Source of the DNA: Candidatus Rokuibacteriota bacterium
GTDB taxonomy: Bacteria > Methylomirabilota > Methylomirabilia > Rokubacteriales > CSP1-6
Direction of reading: 5' to 3'
Length of the DNA: 64,000 bases
Assembly: GCA_016200085.1 (NCBI GenBank)
Contig: JACQFL010000008.1
Span: forward strand, 62,001-126,000
The position numbers were made by a program, and so were the translations under genes. How positions within the stretch are numbered: the stretch's first letter is position 1; every line of letters starts with the position of its first letter. Below, piece after piece: positions 36,715-44,883 of this stretch. The notes beneath the pieces are model-generated. The model was not told where the DNA came from. It saw nothing but the letters and a program-made list of their open reading frames with translations, and ran no database searches.

Positions 36715-38403
36715 GTGGGCTGGGTCTGGACCGCGCTGTTCGTGGTGTCCTCCGCCTTCAACCTGCGCGCCGTCTTCAAGCTCCTCGTCGACTGGAAGGG
36801 CATGCTGACCACCGTCCGCTTCGTCGAAGAGGCCTACGATCGGATCGACGCCCTGCCCGAGGCAGCGGCGCTGGCGGAGGCACCGAGCGCTCCGATCTTC
36901 GTGCACCTGGTGCCGGCCTACCAGGAGCCGGACGTCGCCGTCACCCTCCGCGCGCTGCTCGGCTCCCGGTACCCGGACGATCGGCTGCACGTCATCGTCG
37001 CCACCAAGGAGGAGGAGGACCGCGCGCCGCACCCCGCGATGGGAATCTCGACCGCAGAAGTCGTCCGGCGCTTTCGCGCGGGGCTGCCGCCCGCCCAGCA
37101 GGCGCGGCTCTCGGTCGTCGCGATGCCGGGCGAGGGTCGCAAGGCGCACCAGCTCAACTGGGCGCTCCGGCCGGAATCGCTGCGGGCGCTGCTCGGCGAC
37201 CGCGCCGCCGCGGGCGTCTACGTCGGCGTCAGCGACGCCGACTCGATCCCCGATCCCGACGTCTACCGCTGGATCGCCGCCGACGTGCTGAAGGACGGCG
37301 GCAGCGAGGCCTATCAGGGGGTCACCCTGTCGCTGGCCAACTTCGAGGCGCTCGACACGAAGGGGCGCGTCTGCGCCGTGCAGCAGTCGTCGATCTTCGT
37401 GCGGGTGTCCATCGCGCGGCTGATCAACGAGGCCCGGCGCATCCGCTGGTATGCGCGCTTCGCGGCGCGCGCGCCGCGCCTGGGCCGGGCGCTGCGCCCC
37501 GTCTTCGAGTTCATGTTCCGCCGCTCGCAGATCTGCCTCGGCCACAATCAGTTCGTCCGGCTCGACGCGCTGCAGGCCCTCGGCGGCTTTCCCACCGCGG
37601 GGGCCACCGAGGACTCCACGCTGGGCTACGCGCTGGCCGCGCGCGGGGTGCTCGTGCGGCCCATGCCCCTGCTCGAGCTCAACGACCTGCCCGAGACGAC
37701 CGAGAAGATGGTCCGGCAGAACGCGCGCTGGTACCAGGGCGTGCTCGACGACGTCGCCTTCCTGCGCGCGACGTGGCGCCGCGCCCCGACGGCGTTCAAC
37801 CTTGCCCAGCTCCTGCGTCACGTCGGCAACAAGGTCGTGGAGTGGCCCATCGCGGCCATTGTCTATCCGGTCATCGGCTTCCTGGGCTGGCACCTGGCCT
37901 ACCGGTTTTCCGACCGGCCGCTCGTCTTCACCCTCGGCATCGCGCTGCCGTCGATCTCCCTGGGGCTCTCGATCTGGGTCGGCGGCCTCGTCACCCAGGA
38001 GCTGATCGAGAGCCTGACGCCGTACGCGCCACGGGCCGTCGACGTGCAGCGGCGCACCCTGTGGCTGAGGCTGTGCGGGACGTTCCGCACCCAGACGTAC
38101 TGGCTGCTCGCCACCCGCGGCGCCTGGCGCGTGCTCTGGGCGACCGCGCGCCACGGCGAGTTCCGCCCGGCGAAGACGGATAGAACTCGGAGGGGGGCTT
38201 TGCCCCCTTTCCGACGCTCCGGCGGGCCTGACGGCCCGCTCGTCGCTGCCTGCCGCCAGGATGGGATTGCGCCGGCGGAGCCGGCGATCTCTTCGAAGGG
38301 GGCCTCGACGGCCCCCTCCGAGCCGCCCCCAGGAAACCACTGGATTGCGCCGGCGAAGCCGGCGCTCGGAGCGGTGATGCAATCGGGTGACGGGGATGGC
38401 TGA
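36715..38403 (+). CDS. Family 2 glycosyltransferase, membrane-bound, with repeat-derived C-terminal tail
   Basis: 562 residues from a GTG directly after the ftsB stop. The GT-A domain has LVPAYQEPDVAVTLRALL, SDADSIPD (DxD), a TEDSTLGYALAARG acceptor motif and QNARWYQG (Q/RxxRW), as in processive or synthase-like GT2 enzymes. C-terminal membrane helices span about residues 375-430. Residues from about 492 onward are encoded by two copies of a palindromic repeat (GIAPAEPAI and WIAPAKPAL echo each other), so the original protein probably ended near residue 490. Sugar and acceptor are unknown. Confidence 0.85.
   Translation: MGWVWTALFVVSSAFNLRAVFKLLVDWKGMLTTVRFVEEAYDRIDALPEAAALAEAPSAPIFVHLVPAYQEPDVAVTLRALLGSRYPDDRLHVIVATKEEEDRAPHPAMGISTAEVVRRFRAGLPPAQQARLSVVAMPGEGRKAHQLNWALRPESLRALLGDRAAAGVYVGVSDADSIPDPDVYRWIAADVLKDGGSEAYQGVTLSLANFEALDTKGRVCAVQQSSIFVRVSIARLINEARRIRWYARFAARAPRLGRALRPVFEFMFRRSQICLGHNQFVRLDALQALGGFPTAGATEDSTLGYALAARGVLVRPMPLLELNDLPETTEKMVRQNARWYQGVLDDVAFLRATWRRAPTAFNLAQLLRHVGNKVVEWPIAAIVYPVIGFLGWHLAYRFSDRPLVFTLGIALPSISLGLSIWVGGLVTQELIESLTPYAPRAVDVQRRTLWLRLCGTFRTQTYWLLATRGAWRVLWATARHGEFRPAKTDRTRRGALPPFRRSGGPDGPLVAACRQDGIAPAEPAISSKGASTAPSEPPPGNHWIAPAKPALGAVMQSGDGDG
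38188..38288 (+). repeat. Dispersed repeat family 2, copy 1 (inside the glycosyltransferase frame)
   Basis: CGGAGGGGGGCTTTGCCCCC hairpin, then GGCGGGCCTGACGGCCCGC hairpin, ending GGATTGCGCCGGCGGAGCCGGCG. Translated as part of the C-terminal tail of the glycosyltransferase. Confidence 0.55.
38296..38372 (+). repeat. Dispersed repeat family 2, copy 2 (inside the glycosyltransferase frame)
   Basis: AGGGGGCCTCGACGGCCCCC hairpin, CTCCGAGCCGCCCCCAGG, then GGATTGCGCCGGCGAAGCC, GGCGCTCGGAGC. It matches the reverse complement of 55170-55242. Confidence 0.6.
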
Positions 38404-39508
38404 GGCGCGGTGGGAGCGGGGGTACGAGCGGCTGCTCGCGCGTGTCGATGCGACGGGGGCGTCGGTGCGGGAGGGGTTTCCGCACTACGGGGATCCGCTG
38501 ACGGGAGAGTGGACGAGGTCGCCATCCGGGGACTGGACGGGTGGGTTCTGGAATGGGATGTGCTGGCTGGCGGCGCACTCGACGGAGAAGGCGCGGTACC
38601 GCGGGTGGGCGCTGCGGTGGGCCGAGGCGCTGCTGCCCCGGGCGATGTCCGACACGGTGTTCCGCGGCTTCCTCTTCTACTACGGCGCGCTCCTCGGCGA
38701 CGTCCTGCTCGGCGACGCGCGCGCCCGCGAGATCGCACTGGCCGGCGCGCGGGCCTGGGCGGCCTCCTTCAACGAGAAGGCCGGGGTGTTCGGCCTCGGG
38801 GCGGAGGCCGAGGAGGCGTCCGACGTGGGCGCGGGCGAGGCGAGCATCGACACCGTGCAGGGCGCCGCGCTGCTGGTGTGGGCGGCCGCCAACGGGGGCG
38901 ACTCCGCGTGGCGCGACATGGCCATCAGCCACGCGCGGCGCCACGTCGAGCTCTGTGTGCGCGACGACGGCTCCATCTGTCAGTCCGCGTCGTTCGATTC
39001 CACCACGGGCGCGATGACCCGGCGCTACACCCACAAGGGCATCCGGCCGGACAGCACGTGGGCGCGCGCCCAGGCCTGGGGCATCGTCGGGTACGCCGTC
39101 ATGTACCAGTGGACGAAGGAGATCGAGTTCCTCGACGCCGCGCAGTTCGCCGCCCAGTGGTGGCTCGGTCACGTCGCCGGCGACCGGGTGGCGTACTGGG
39201 ACTTCGACGACCCCGACATCCCCGACACCGCGCGCGACACCTCGGCCACCGCCATCGTGGCCGCCGCGCTCCTGAAGCTCGCGGCGCTGACCGGCGAGGA
39301 GCACAAGCAGCGCCAGTACCGCGTCGCCGCCGAGGAGACGGCGGCCGCCCTGGTCGATCGCTACCTGGATCCGCGCGGCGTGCTCTCTCACGGGTGTTAC
39401 AACCGGCGCATCGGGCTGGCCACGCAGAACGAGCTGATCTGGGGGTCGTACTATCTGTTCGAGGCGTTGCACGTCCTCACGGGCCGGCTCGAGCCGGCCA
39501 GGTTCTAG
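38396..39508 (+). CDS. Glycoside hydrolase family 88-like (unsaturated glucuronyl hydrolase-like)
   Basis: 370 residues from the ATG at 38396 (a GTG at 38387 is possible); it overlaps the glycosyltransferase end by 8 bases. The alpha/alpha-toroid pattern is visible: DWTGGFWNGMCWLAA near the N-terminus, FRGFLFYYGA, EASIDTVQGAALLVWAA (catalytic-type Asp), DSTWARAQAWGIVGYAVMY, then DTSATAIVAAALL and NELIWGSYYLFEAL. GH88 enzymes cleave unsaturated glucuronyl or rhamnogalacturonyl residues. No signal peptide is seen, so cytoplasmic action is expected. Its pairing with a glycosyltransferase suggests polysaccharide metabolism, but the substrate is unknown. Confidence 0.8.
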   Translation: MAEARWERGYERLLARVDATGASVREGFPHYGDPLTGEWTRSPSGDWTGGFWNGMCWLAAHSTEKARYRGWALRWAEALLPRAMSDTVFRGFLFYYGALLGDVLLGDARAREIALAGARAWAASFNEKAGVFGLGAEAEEASDVGAGEASIDTVQGAALLVWAAANGGDSAWRDMAISHARRHVELCVRDDGSICQSASFDSTTGAMTRRYTHKGIRPDSTWARAQAWGIVGYAVMYQWTKEIEFLDAAQFAAQWWLGHVAGDRVAYWDFDDPDIPDTARDTSATAIVAAALLKLAALTGEEHKQRQYRVAAEETAAALVDRYLDPRGVLSHGCYNRRIGLATQNELIWGSYYLFEALHVLTGRLEPARF

Positions 39509-39524
39509 CGAACCGGAGGCTGAC

Positions 39525-39695
39525 ATGCTGAGGTTCTTGATCGGGCTCGTGGCGGGGGCGGTGGCGGTGTGGACCTGGCGGGAGGAGATCCAGAAGTTCA
39601 TGGACGACAAGGGACGGGAGGGGATCCGCCGGGCGCAGAGCGCGGCGGGCGACGTGATCAACAAGGTGACCGAGCTCAGGAAGGACCGGCCGTGA
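39525..39695 (+). CDS. Small membrane-anchored protein (YtxH-like)
   Basis: 56 residues: an N-terminal hydrophobic segment LRFLIGLVAGAVAVWTW, then a charged helix (EEIQKFMDDKGREGIRRAQS, ending KVTELRKDRP). The layout resembles small YtxH-type proteins. CGGAGG lies about 6 bases before the ATG. Its TGA overlaps the GTG of the acyl-CoA synthetase (GTGA), which supports it as a real translated gene. Function unknown. Confidence 0.7.
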   Translation: MLRFLIGLVAGAVAVWTWREEIQKFMDDKGREGIRRAQSAAGDVINKVTELRKDRP

Positions 39696-41311
39696 GCAGC
39701 GGCGAGAGCCACAAGCGCGTTCCGACGATCTCGAAGGAGACGGCGGTCTACCGCACGGAGCTGACGCCCGTCAGCTTCCTGCGCCGGAGCGCGTACGTCT
39801 TTCCGGAGAAGACCGCGGTCGTCCACGGCGATCGGCGGTACACGTACGCGCAGCTGGAGGAGCGGGTCAACCGGCTGGCCTCCGGGCTGCGGCGGGCCGG
39901 CCTCGGGAAGCACGATCGCGTCGCCTTCATCTGCCCCAACACCCCGGCCATGCTCGAGGCCCACTTCGGCGTGCCCGCCGCCGGCGGGATCCTGGTGGCC
40001 ATCAACATCCGGCTCAACGGCGACGAGATCGGCTACATCCTCAAGCACTCGGGCTCGAGGTTCCTGTTCGTCGACCAGGAGTTCGAGGGCGCGGTGAAGC
40101 CGCTCGATCTCTCGTCGGTCAAGGTCGTGCGCGTGGACGACACCGGCGCGGCGGGCGACCCCTACGAGGGCTTCCTGGCCGCCGGCTCGCCGGAGCCCTG
40201 CGAGACCTGGCTCGAGGACGAGGCGGAGACCCTCGCGATCAACTACACCTCGGGGACGACCGGGCGTCCGAAGGGCGTCATGTACTCGCACCGCGGCGCC
40301 TACCTCAACGCCATCGGCGAGCTCCTCGAGACCGGGATCAACGCGGACAGCCGCTATCTCTGGACGCTGCCGATGTTCCATTGCAACGGCTGGTGCTTCA
40401 CCTGGGGCGTCACCGCCGTGGGCGCCACCCACGTCTGTCTGCGCCGGGTGGAGTCGGCACGGATCTGGGACATGATCGACCGGGAAGGCGTCACCCACTA
40501 CAACGGCGCGCCCACCGTGCAGATCGGCGTGGTCAACGACCCCAAGGCCCACACGCTCGCCCGGCCGGTCACGGTGACCGTGGCGGGCGCGCCGCCGTCG
40601 CCCACGCTCCTCGGCAAGCTGAAAGAGCTGGGCTTCAGGCCCGTGCACGTCTACGGCCTCACCGAGACCTACGGTCCGCACACCGTGTGCGCCTGGAAGC
40701 CCCAGTGGGACGCGCTGCCCGGGGACGACCAGGCGCGGCTGGCCGCCCGACAGGGGCAGGGCTACGCGCTCTTCGACCTCGTGCGCGTGGTCGACGGCGA
40801 CATGCGCGACGTCCCCCAGGATGCCGACACGCTCGGCGAGGTCATCATGCGCGGCAACAACGTCATGGAGGGGTACTTCGAGCAGCCGGAGGCCACCGCC
40901 GAGGCCTTCCGCGGCGGCTGGTTCCACTCGGGCGACATCGGCGTCTGGCACCCCGACGGCTACATCGAGCTGCGGGACCGCAAGAAGGACATCATCATCT
41001 CCGGCGGGGAGAACATCTCGACCATCGAGGTGGAGCAGACGGTGGCCAAGCACCCCGCGGTGATGGAATGCGCCGTGGTGGCGATCCCGGATGAGAAATG
41101 GGGCGAGCGGCCGAAGGCGTTCGTGACCCTCAAGCCCGGGCAGAAGGCGACCGAGGCGGAGGTCATCGAGTTCTGCCGCGAGCACATCGCCCACTTCAAG
41201 TGCCCGGCGGCGGTGGAGTTCGGCGACCTGCCCAAGACCTCGACCGGCAAGGTGCAGAAGTTCGTGCTCCGCGACCGGGAGTGGCAGGGCAAGGCGAAGC
41301 GGATCAACTGA
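39692..41311 (+). CDS. AMP-forming acyl-CoA synthetase
   Basis: 539 residues from GTG overlapping the preceding stop. ANL-superfamily motifs: YTSGTTGRPKGVMYSHRG (A3, P-loop), GLTETYGPH (A5), WFHSGDIGVWHPDGYIELRDRKKDIIISGGENIS (A7-A8, hinge) and KTSTGKVQKF with the A10 catalytic Lys. The N-terminus FLRRSAYVFPEKTAVVHGDRRYTY and overall length resemble medium-chain or aromatic acyl-CoA ligases. It activates a carboxylic acid to its CoA ester via an adenylate. Substrate not predictable from sequence alone. The murA start overlaps its stop. Confidence 0.9.
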   Translation: MSSGESHKRVPTISKETAVYRTELTPVSFLRRSAYVFPEKTAVVHGDRRYTYAQLEERVNRLASGLRRAGLGKHDRVAFICPNTPAMLEAHFGVPAAGGILVAINIRLNGDEIGYILKHSGSRFLFVDQEFEGAVKPLDLSSVKVVRVDDTGAAGDPYEGFLAAGSPEPCETWLEDEAETLAINYTSGTTGRPKGVMYSHRGAYLNAIGELLETGINADSRYLWTLPMFHCNGWCFTWGVTAVGATHVCLRRVESARIWDMIDREGVTHYNGAPTVQIGVVNDPKAHTLARPVTVTVAGAPPSPTLLGKLKELGFRPVHVYGLTETYGPHTVCAWKPQWDALPGDDQARLAARQGQGYALFDLVRVVDGDMRDVPQDADTLGEVIMRGNNVMEGYFEQPEATAEAFRGGWFHSGDIGVWHPDGYIELRDRKKDIIISGGENISTIEVEQTVAKHPAVMECAVVAIPDEKWGERPKAFVTLKPGQKATEAEVIEFCREHIAHFKCPAAVEFGDLPKTSTGKVQKFVLRDREWQGKAKRIN

Positions 41312-42606
41312 GCCGCCAGCGCTTCGAGATCGAGGGCGGCCAGCCGATCGCGGGCCGCATCCGTCCGAGCGGGAACAAGAACGCCGCGCTTCCGCTGCTC
41401 GCCGCCGCGCTGCTCACCTCCCAAGATGTGGTGCTCCGCAACGTGCCGGCGATCCGCGACGTCGAGGTCATGCTGGAGATCCTCGCGGACCTCGGCGTGG
41501 CGGTGAGCCGCCGGGGCCCGGGCGTGGTGGCGCTGCGCGCCGCCGCGGTGGACGTCAAGGATCCCGAGGTGCGGATGGCGCGGCGGATCCGCGCGTCCAT
41601 CCTCCTCGTCGGCCCCTTGCTCGCGCGCCGCGGCCACGTGCGCACCCCGCCGCCGGGCGGCGACGTCATCGGCCGCCGCCGCATCGACACCCACGTGCTC
41701 GCGCTCCGGGCGCTGGGCGCGACGTTCGAGCCGGGCGCCGAGGTCTACGACTTTCGCGCGCACAGCCGCCTGCGCGGCGCCGAGATCTTCCTCGACGAGG
41801 CCTCCGTGACGGGCACCGAGAACGCCGTCATGGCCGCCGCGCTGGCCGACGGCCGCACCACGATCATGAACGCCGCCTGCGAGCCGCACGTGCAGGACCT
41901 CTGCCGCCTGATCAACGCCATGGGCGGTCGCATCACGGGCATCGGCACCAACGCGCTCGCGATCGACGGCGTGGAGCGGCTCGGCGGCGCGGACTACACG
42001 CTCGGCCCGGATTACACAGAGGTCGGCTCGCTGATCGTGCTTGCGGCCGTCACGGGCGGCGACCTGGTCATCGAGGACGCGCGGCCCGCCGAGCACCGCG
42101 CCACGCGCCTGGCCCTCGGCCGGCTGGGCATCGGCTGGGAGGTGACCGCCGACGGGCGCGACGTCCACGTGCCCGCCGGGCAGGCGCTGCGCGTGGCGGC
42201 CGAGATCGCCGGCGCGGTGCCCAAGATCGAGGACGCGCCGTGGCCGGGCTTCCCCGCGGACCTCACCTCCATCGCGGTCGTGGCGGCCACCCAGGCCGAC
42301 GGCATGGTGCTGGTGCACGAGAAGCTCTTCGAGTCGCGCCTGTTCTTCGTCGATCGGCTCATCGCCATGGGCGCGCGGCTGATCCTCTGCGATCCCCACC
42401 GCGTGGTGGTCTCGGGCCCGTCGCGCCTGCGCGGCCAGGACCTCGTCTCGCCCGACATCCGCGCGGGCATGGCGCTGGTCATCGCCGCGCTCTGCGCCGA
42501 GGGCCGCAGCGTGATCCACAACGTGCAGCAGATCGACCGCGGCTACGAGCGCATCGACGAGCGCCTGGCCGCGCTGGGAGCCAAGATCACCCGCGCGGAC
42601 GACTGA
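41308..42606 (+). CDS. murA: UDP-N-acetylglucosamine 1-carboxyvinyltransferase with Asp in place of the active-site Cys
   Basis: 432 residues if started at CTG 41308, which overlaps the preceding stop (CTGA); the alternative is GTG 41281, nine codons upstream inside the previous gene. It transfers enolpyruvate from PEP to UDP-GlcNAc, the first committed step of peptidoglycan synthesis. SGNKNAALPLLAAALL (Lys24-Asn25), VTGTENAVMAAALA, PAIRDV and VHEKLFESRLFFVDRL are conserved. The loop that normally reads GGCAIG has GGDVIGRRRIDTH, so the catalytic Cys is Asp119. Cys-to-Asp enzymes are active and intrinsically fosfomycin-resistant in other bacteria. Confidence 0.93.
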   Translation: MSRQRFEIEGGQPIAGRIRPSGNKNAALPLLAAALLTSQDVVLRNVPAIRDVEVMLEILADLGVAVSRRGPGVVALRAAAVDVKDPEVRMARRIRASILLVGPLLARRGHVRTPPPGGDVIGRRRIDTHVLALRALGATFEPGAEVYDFRAHSRLRGAEIFLDEASVTGTENAVMAAALADGRTTIMNAACEPHVQDLCRLINAMGGRITGIGTNALAIDGVERLGGADYTLGPDYTEVGSLIVLAAVTGGDLVIEDARPAEHRATRLALGRLGIGWEVTADGRDVHVPAGQALRVAAEIAGAVPKIEDAPWPGFPADLTSIAVVAATQADGMVLVHEKLFESRLFFVDRLIAMGARLILCDPHRVVVSGPSRLRGQDLVSPDIRAGMALVIAALCAEGRSVIHNVQQIDRGYERIDERLAALGAKITRADD

Positions 42607-42684
42607 ATGGGCCGGGGCCCGACATGGGCCCCAGACCCCCGGCGCTCGGACCGCCCCGGCGCAGCCGTGGCGCTCCTCGATGTC
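42604..42684 (+). repeat. Dispersed palindromic repeat family 1, copy 8
   Basis: Begins at the murA stop, in the same orientation. Hairpin 1 is shorter (GGGGCCCGACATGGGCCCC); then CAGACCCCCGGCGCTCGGA and hairpin 2 ending GCCGTGGCGCTCCTCGATG. Confidence 0.65.
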
Positions 42685-42698
42685 GTCGAGCTTGATTA

Positions 42699-42717
42699 TG
42701 ATATCATTCAGATATCA
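42699..42717 (+). promoter_or_regulatory. Palindromic operator candidate of the toxin-antitoxin operon
   Basis: TGATATC (42699-42705), ATTCA, GATATCA (42711-42717): a perfect 7-base inverted repeat in an unusually AT-rich island, 12 bases before the antitoxin start. It fits autorepression by a ribbon-helix-helix antitoxin. Confidence 0.6.
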
Positions 42718-42728
42718 CGGAGGTGGGG

Positions 42729-42968
42729 ATGCCTGACGTGCTCATCCGGGGTCTTGACGCCAGGCTGATCGCATCGCTCAAGGCCCGCGCGCGCACGAAC
42801 GGGCGCTCGCTCCAGGCCGAGCTCCGCGACCTGGTCGAGCGAGCGGCCGCCACGCCGGTGGACCCCAAGAAGGAGTTCCTGGCTCGGCTGCGTAGATTTC
42901 GCAAGCGCTTCGGCGATCGCCGCTTTACCTCAAGCGTGGACCTGATCCGCGAGGACCGACAACGGTGA
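42729..42968 (+). CDS. Ribbon-helix-helix antitoxin (FitA/VapB-like)
   Basis: 79 residues; the ATG at 42729 follows GGAGGT by 4 bases. The N-terminal strand plus two helices (MPDVLIRGLDARLIASLKAR, ARTNGRSLQAELRDLVERA) is the CopG/Arc fold of FitA/VapB antitoxins, which bind operator DNA and mask the toxin. The basic C-terminal tail would bind the PIN toxin. Its stop overlaps the toxin GTG (GTGA). Confidence 0.85.
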   Translation: MPDVLIRGLDARLIASLKARARTNGRSLQAELRDLVERAAATPVDPKKEFLARLRRFRKRFGDRRFTSSVDLIREDRQR

Positions 42969-43387
42969 GCCGGCTCGTCGTCGATGCCAGCGTCGGCGTG
43001 AAGTGGTTCCTCCCCGAGCCCGACGACGAGCGGGCGCTGGCCCTCTTGAGGTCCGAGCACGATCTGTCGGCACCCGACCTCATGTACCCCGAGGTCGGCA
43101 ACGCGCTGTGGAAGCGTTGCCGCCGGGGCGACCTGACGCTCCGGGATGTCGACGACGCGGTCGACAGGCTGCTGGCGGCGCCGATCATCGTCCATCCGTC
43201 GTCGGCGCTGTTGCCGCTGGCGCTCACCCTCGCGCTCCGCATGGCCCAGCCTGTCTACGACTGCCTGTACGTCGCCGCCGCGCTCGCCCACGACGGCCGG
43301 CTGGTCACGGCGGATCGCAGACTTCTGAACGCCTTCGGGCGCGGGCCGTTGAGCCGGCGCGTCGTCGCGATCGAAGACGTGAGATGA
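42965..43387 (+). CDS. PIN-domain toxin (VapC/FitB-like ribonuclease)
   Basis: 140 residues from GTG. Acidic residues expected in the PIN active site are visible: Asp7 in LVVDASVGVKWF, Glu in YPEVGNALW, Asp in VYDCLYVAAAL and Asp in LVTADRRLLNA. VapC toxins are Mg-dependent endoribonucleases that stop translation by cleaving tRNA or rRNA. It is translationally coupled to the antitoxin and only 10 bases precede the next gene. Confidence 0.88.
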   Translation: MSRLVVDASVGVKWFLPEPDDERALALLRSEHDLSAPDLMYPEVGNALWKRCRRGDLTLRDVDDAVDRLLAAPIIVHPSSALLPLALTLALRMAQPVYDCLYVAAALAHDGRLVTADRRLLNAFGRGPLSRRVVAIEDVR

Positions 43388-43397
43388 TGGGCGCCCT

Positions 43398-44801
43398 ATG
43401 AACGGCATCCTCTCCTACGCGGCGTATGTTCCCTTCTGGCGGCTGGATCGGAAGGCCATCGGCGATGCCCTCGGAGCCTCCGCGGGCAAGGGCACCCGCG
43501 CGGTGGCCTCTCACGACGAGGACACCACCTCGATGGGCGTGGAGGCGGGGCGCGCGGCGCTCCGCGGGGTCACGACTGGGCCCGAGGCCCTGTACTTCGC
43601 CACCGCGGTCCCGGGCTACCTCGACAAGACCAACGCCACGGCGATCCACGCCGCGCTCGCGCTGCCGGGCTCCGCCATGGCGGTCGACATGGTCGGCTCG
43701 ATCCGCTCCGGTGTCGGCGCGCTGCGCGCGGCCCTCGATGCCCCCCGCCCGACGCTCGCCGTGCTGTCGGACGTCCGTACGGGCCTGCCCGGCGGAGGCG
43801 ACGAGCGTGACGGCGGCGATGCTGCGGTCGCGTTCCTCTGCGGTCCCGGCGATGCCGGCGTGCCGGTGCTCGCGGAGCCCGTCGCGTGGGCGTCGGCCAC
43901 GGCAGAGTTCCTCGAGCGCTGGCGGGTGCCCGGCGAGCCGGCCTCGCGCCAGTGGGAGGAGCGCTTCGGCGAGCACGCATACGTGCCACTCGCCCAGGCG
44001 GCGATCACCGAGGGGCTCACGCGCGCCGGCGTGGCGCCCGGCGGGCTCCACCGCGTGATCGTCGCGGGCCCCCACGGCCGCGCCAACAAGCGCGTGGCGG
44101 GCGGCCTCGGCGCCAAGCCCGATGCGATCGCCGACGATCTCGCGGGCTCCACCGGCAACACGGGCACGGCCCACGCCGGGCTGATGCTGGCGGACGCGCT
44201 CGACACCGCCGCGCCCGATCAGCTGATCCTCGTCGTCTCCCTGGCGGACGGCTGCGACGTCACCATCTGGAAGACGACCGCCGCGCTGGCGTCCCGTCGC
44301 GCGGCGAAGCCGGTGTCGAGCCAGCTTGCCGGCGGCGGCAAGGTCTCGTACGCGACGTTCCTCACCTGGCGCGGCTTCCTCGATCGCGAGCCGCCGCGCC
44401 GGCCCGACCCCGAGCCGCCTGCGGCCCCGCCGTCGTTCCGCGCCGAGGACTGGAAGTTCGGCTTCACGGGCAGCCGCTGCGAGGCCTGCGGCGCGCGGCA
44501 CCTGCCGCCGCAGCGCGTGTGCGTCAAGTGCCACGCCATCGACCGGATGAAGCCCGAGCGCCTGGCCGACGTGCCCGCCACCATCGCGACCTTCACCGTC
44601 GACCGGCTGGCCTACTCGCTGTCGCCGCCCGTCGTCGCCGCGGTCATCGACTTCGAAGGCGGCGGGCGCTACCAGTGCGAGCTCACGGACGTGGACCCGG
44701 CGGCGGTGCAGATCGGCGACCGGGTGGAGATGACCTTCCGTCGCCTGTACACGGCCAATGGCGTGCACAATTACTTCTGGAAGGCTCGACCCATCCGATA
44801 G
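43398..44801 (+). CDS. HMG-CoA-synthase-like thiolase-fold protein fused to a DUF35 zinc-ribbon/OB domain
   Basis: 467 residues. Residues 1 to about 330 form a KAS III/HMG-CoA-synthase-like fold (GILSYAAYVPFWRLDRKAIG, then SMGVEAGRAAL, then DLAGSTGNTGTAHAGLMLAD). The expected active-site Cys position reads VDMVGSIRSGVGAL, with no Cys, so condensing activity may be lost. From about 350 comes a zinc ribbon CEACG and CVKC, followed by an OB fold, i.e. a DUF35-type acyl-CoA-binding module usually encoded separately. Such pairs channel intermediates with thiolases; a thiolase-like gene lies 1.25 kb downstream. Substrate unknown. Confidence 0.78.
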   Translation: MNGILSYAAYVPFWRLDRKAIGDALGASAGKGTRAVASHDEDTTSMGVEAGRAALRGVTTGPEALYFATAVPGYLDKTNATAIHAALALPGSAMAVDMVGSIRSGVGALRAALDAPRPTLAVLSDVRTGLPGGGDERDGGDAAVAFLCGPGDAGVPVLAEPVAWASATAEFLERWRVPGEPASRQWEERFGEHAYVPLAQAAITEGLTRAGVAPGGLHRVIVAGPHGRANKRVAGGLGAKPDAIADDLAGSTGNTGTAHAGLMLADALDTAAPDQLILVVSLADGCDVTIWKTTAALASRRAAKPVSSQLAGGGKVSYATFLTWRGFLDREPPRRPDPEPPAAPPSFRAEDWKFGFTGSRCEACGARHLPPQRVCVKCHAIDRMKPERLADVPATIATFTVDRLAYSLSPPVVAAVIDFEGGGRYQCELTDVDPAAVQIGDRVEMTFRRLYTANGVHNYFWKARPIR

Positions 44802-44883
44802 GAGCAAACAAACGCGACCGTCTCGGGGCTCACGAGAACCGCAACAGCGACGAATCCCCGTATCCCGCGACTGGAGGTCAACG

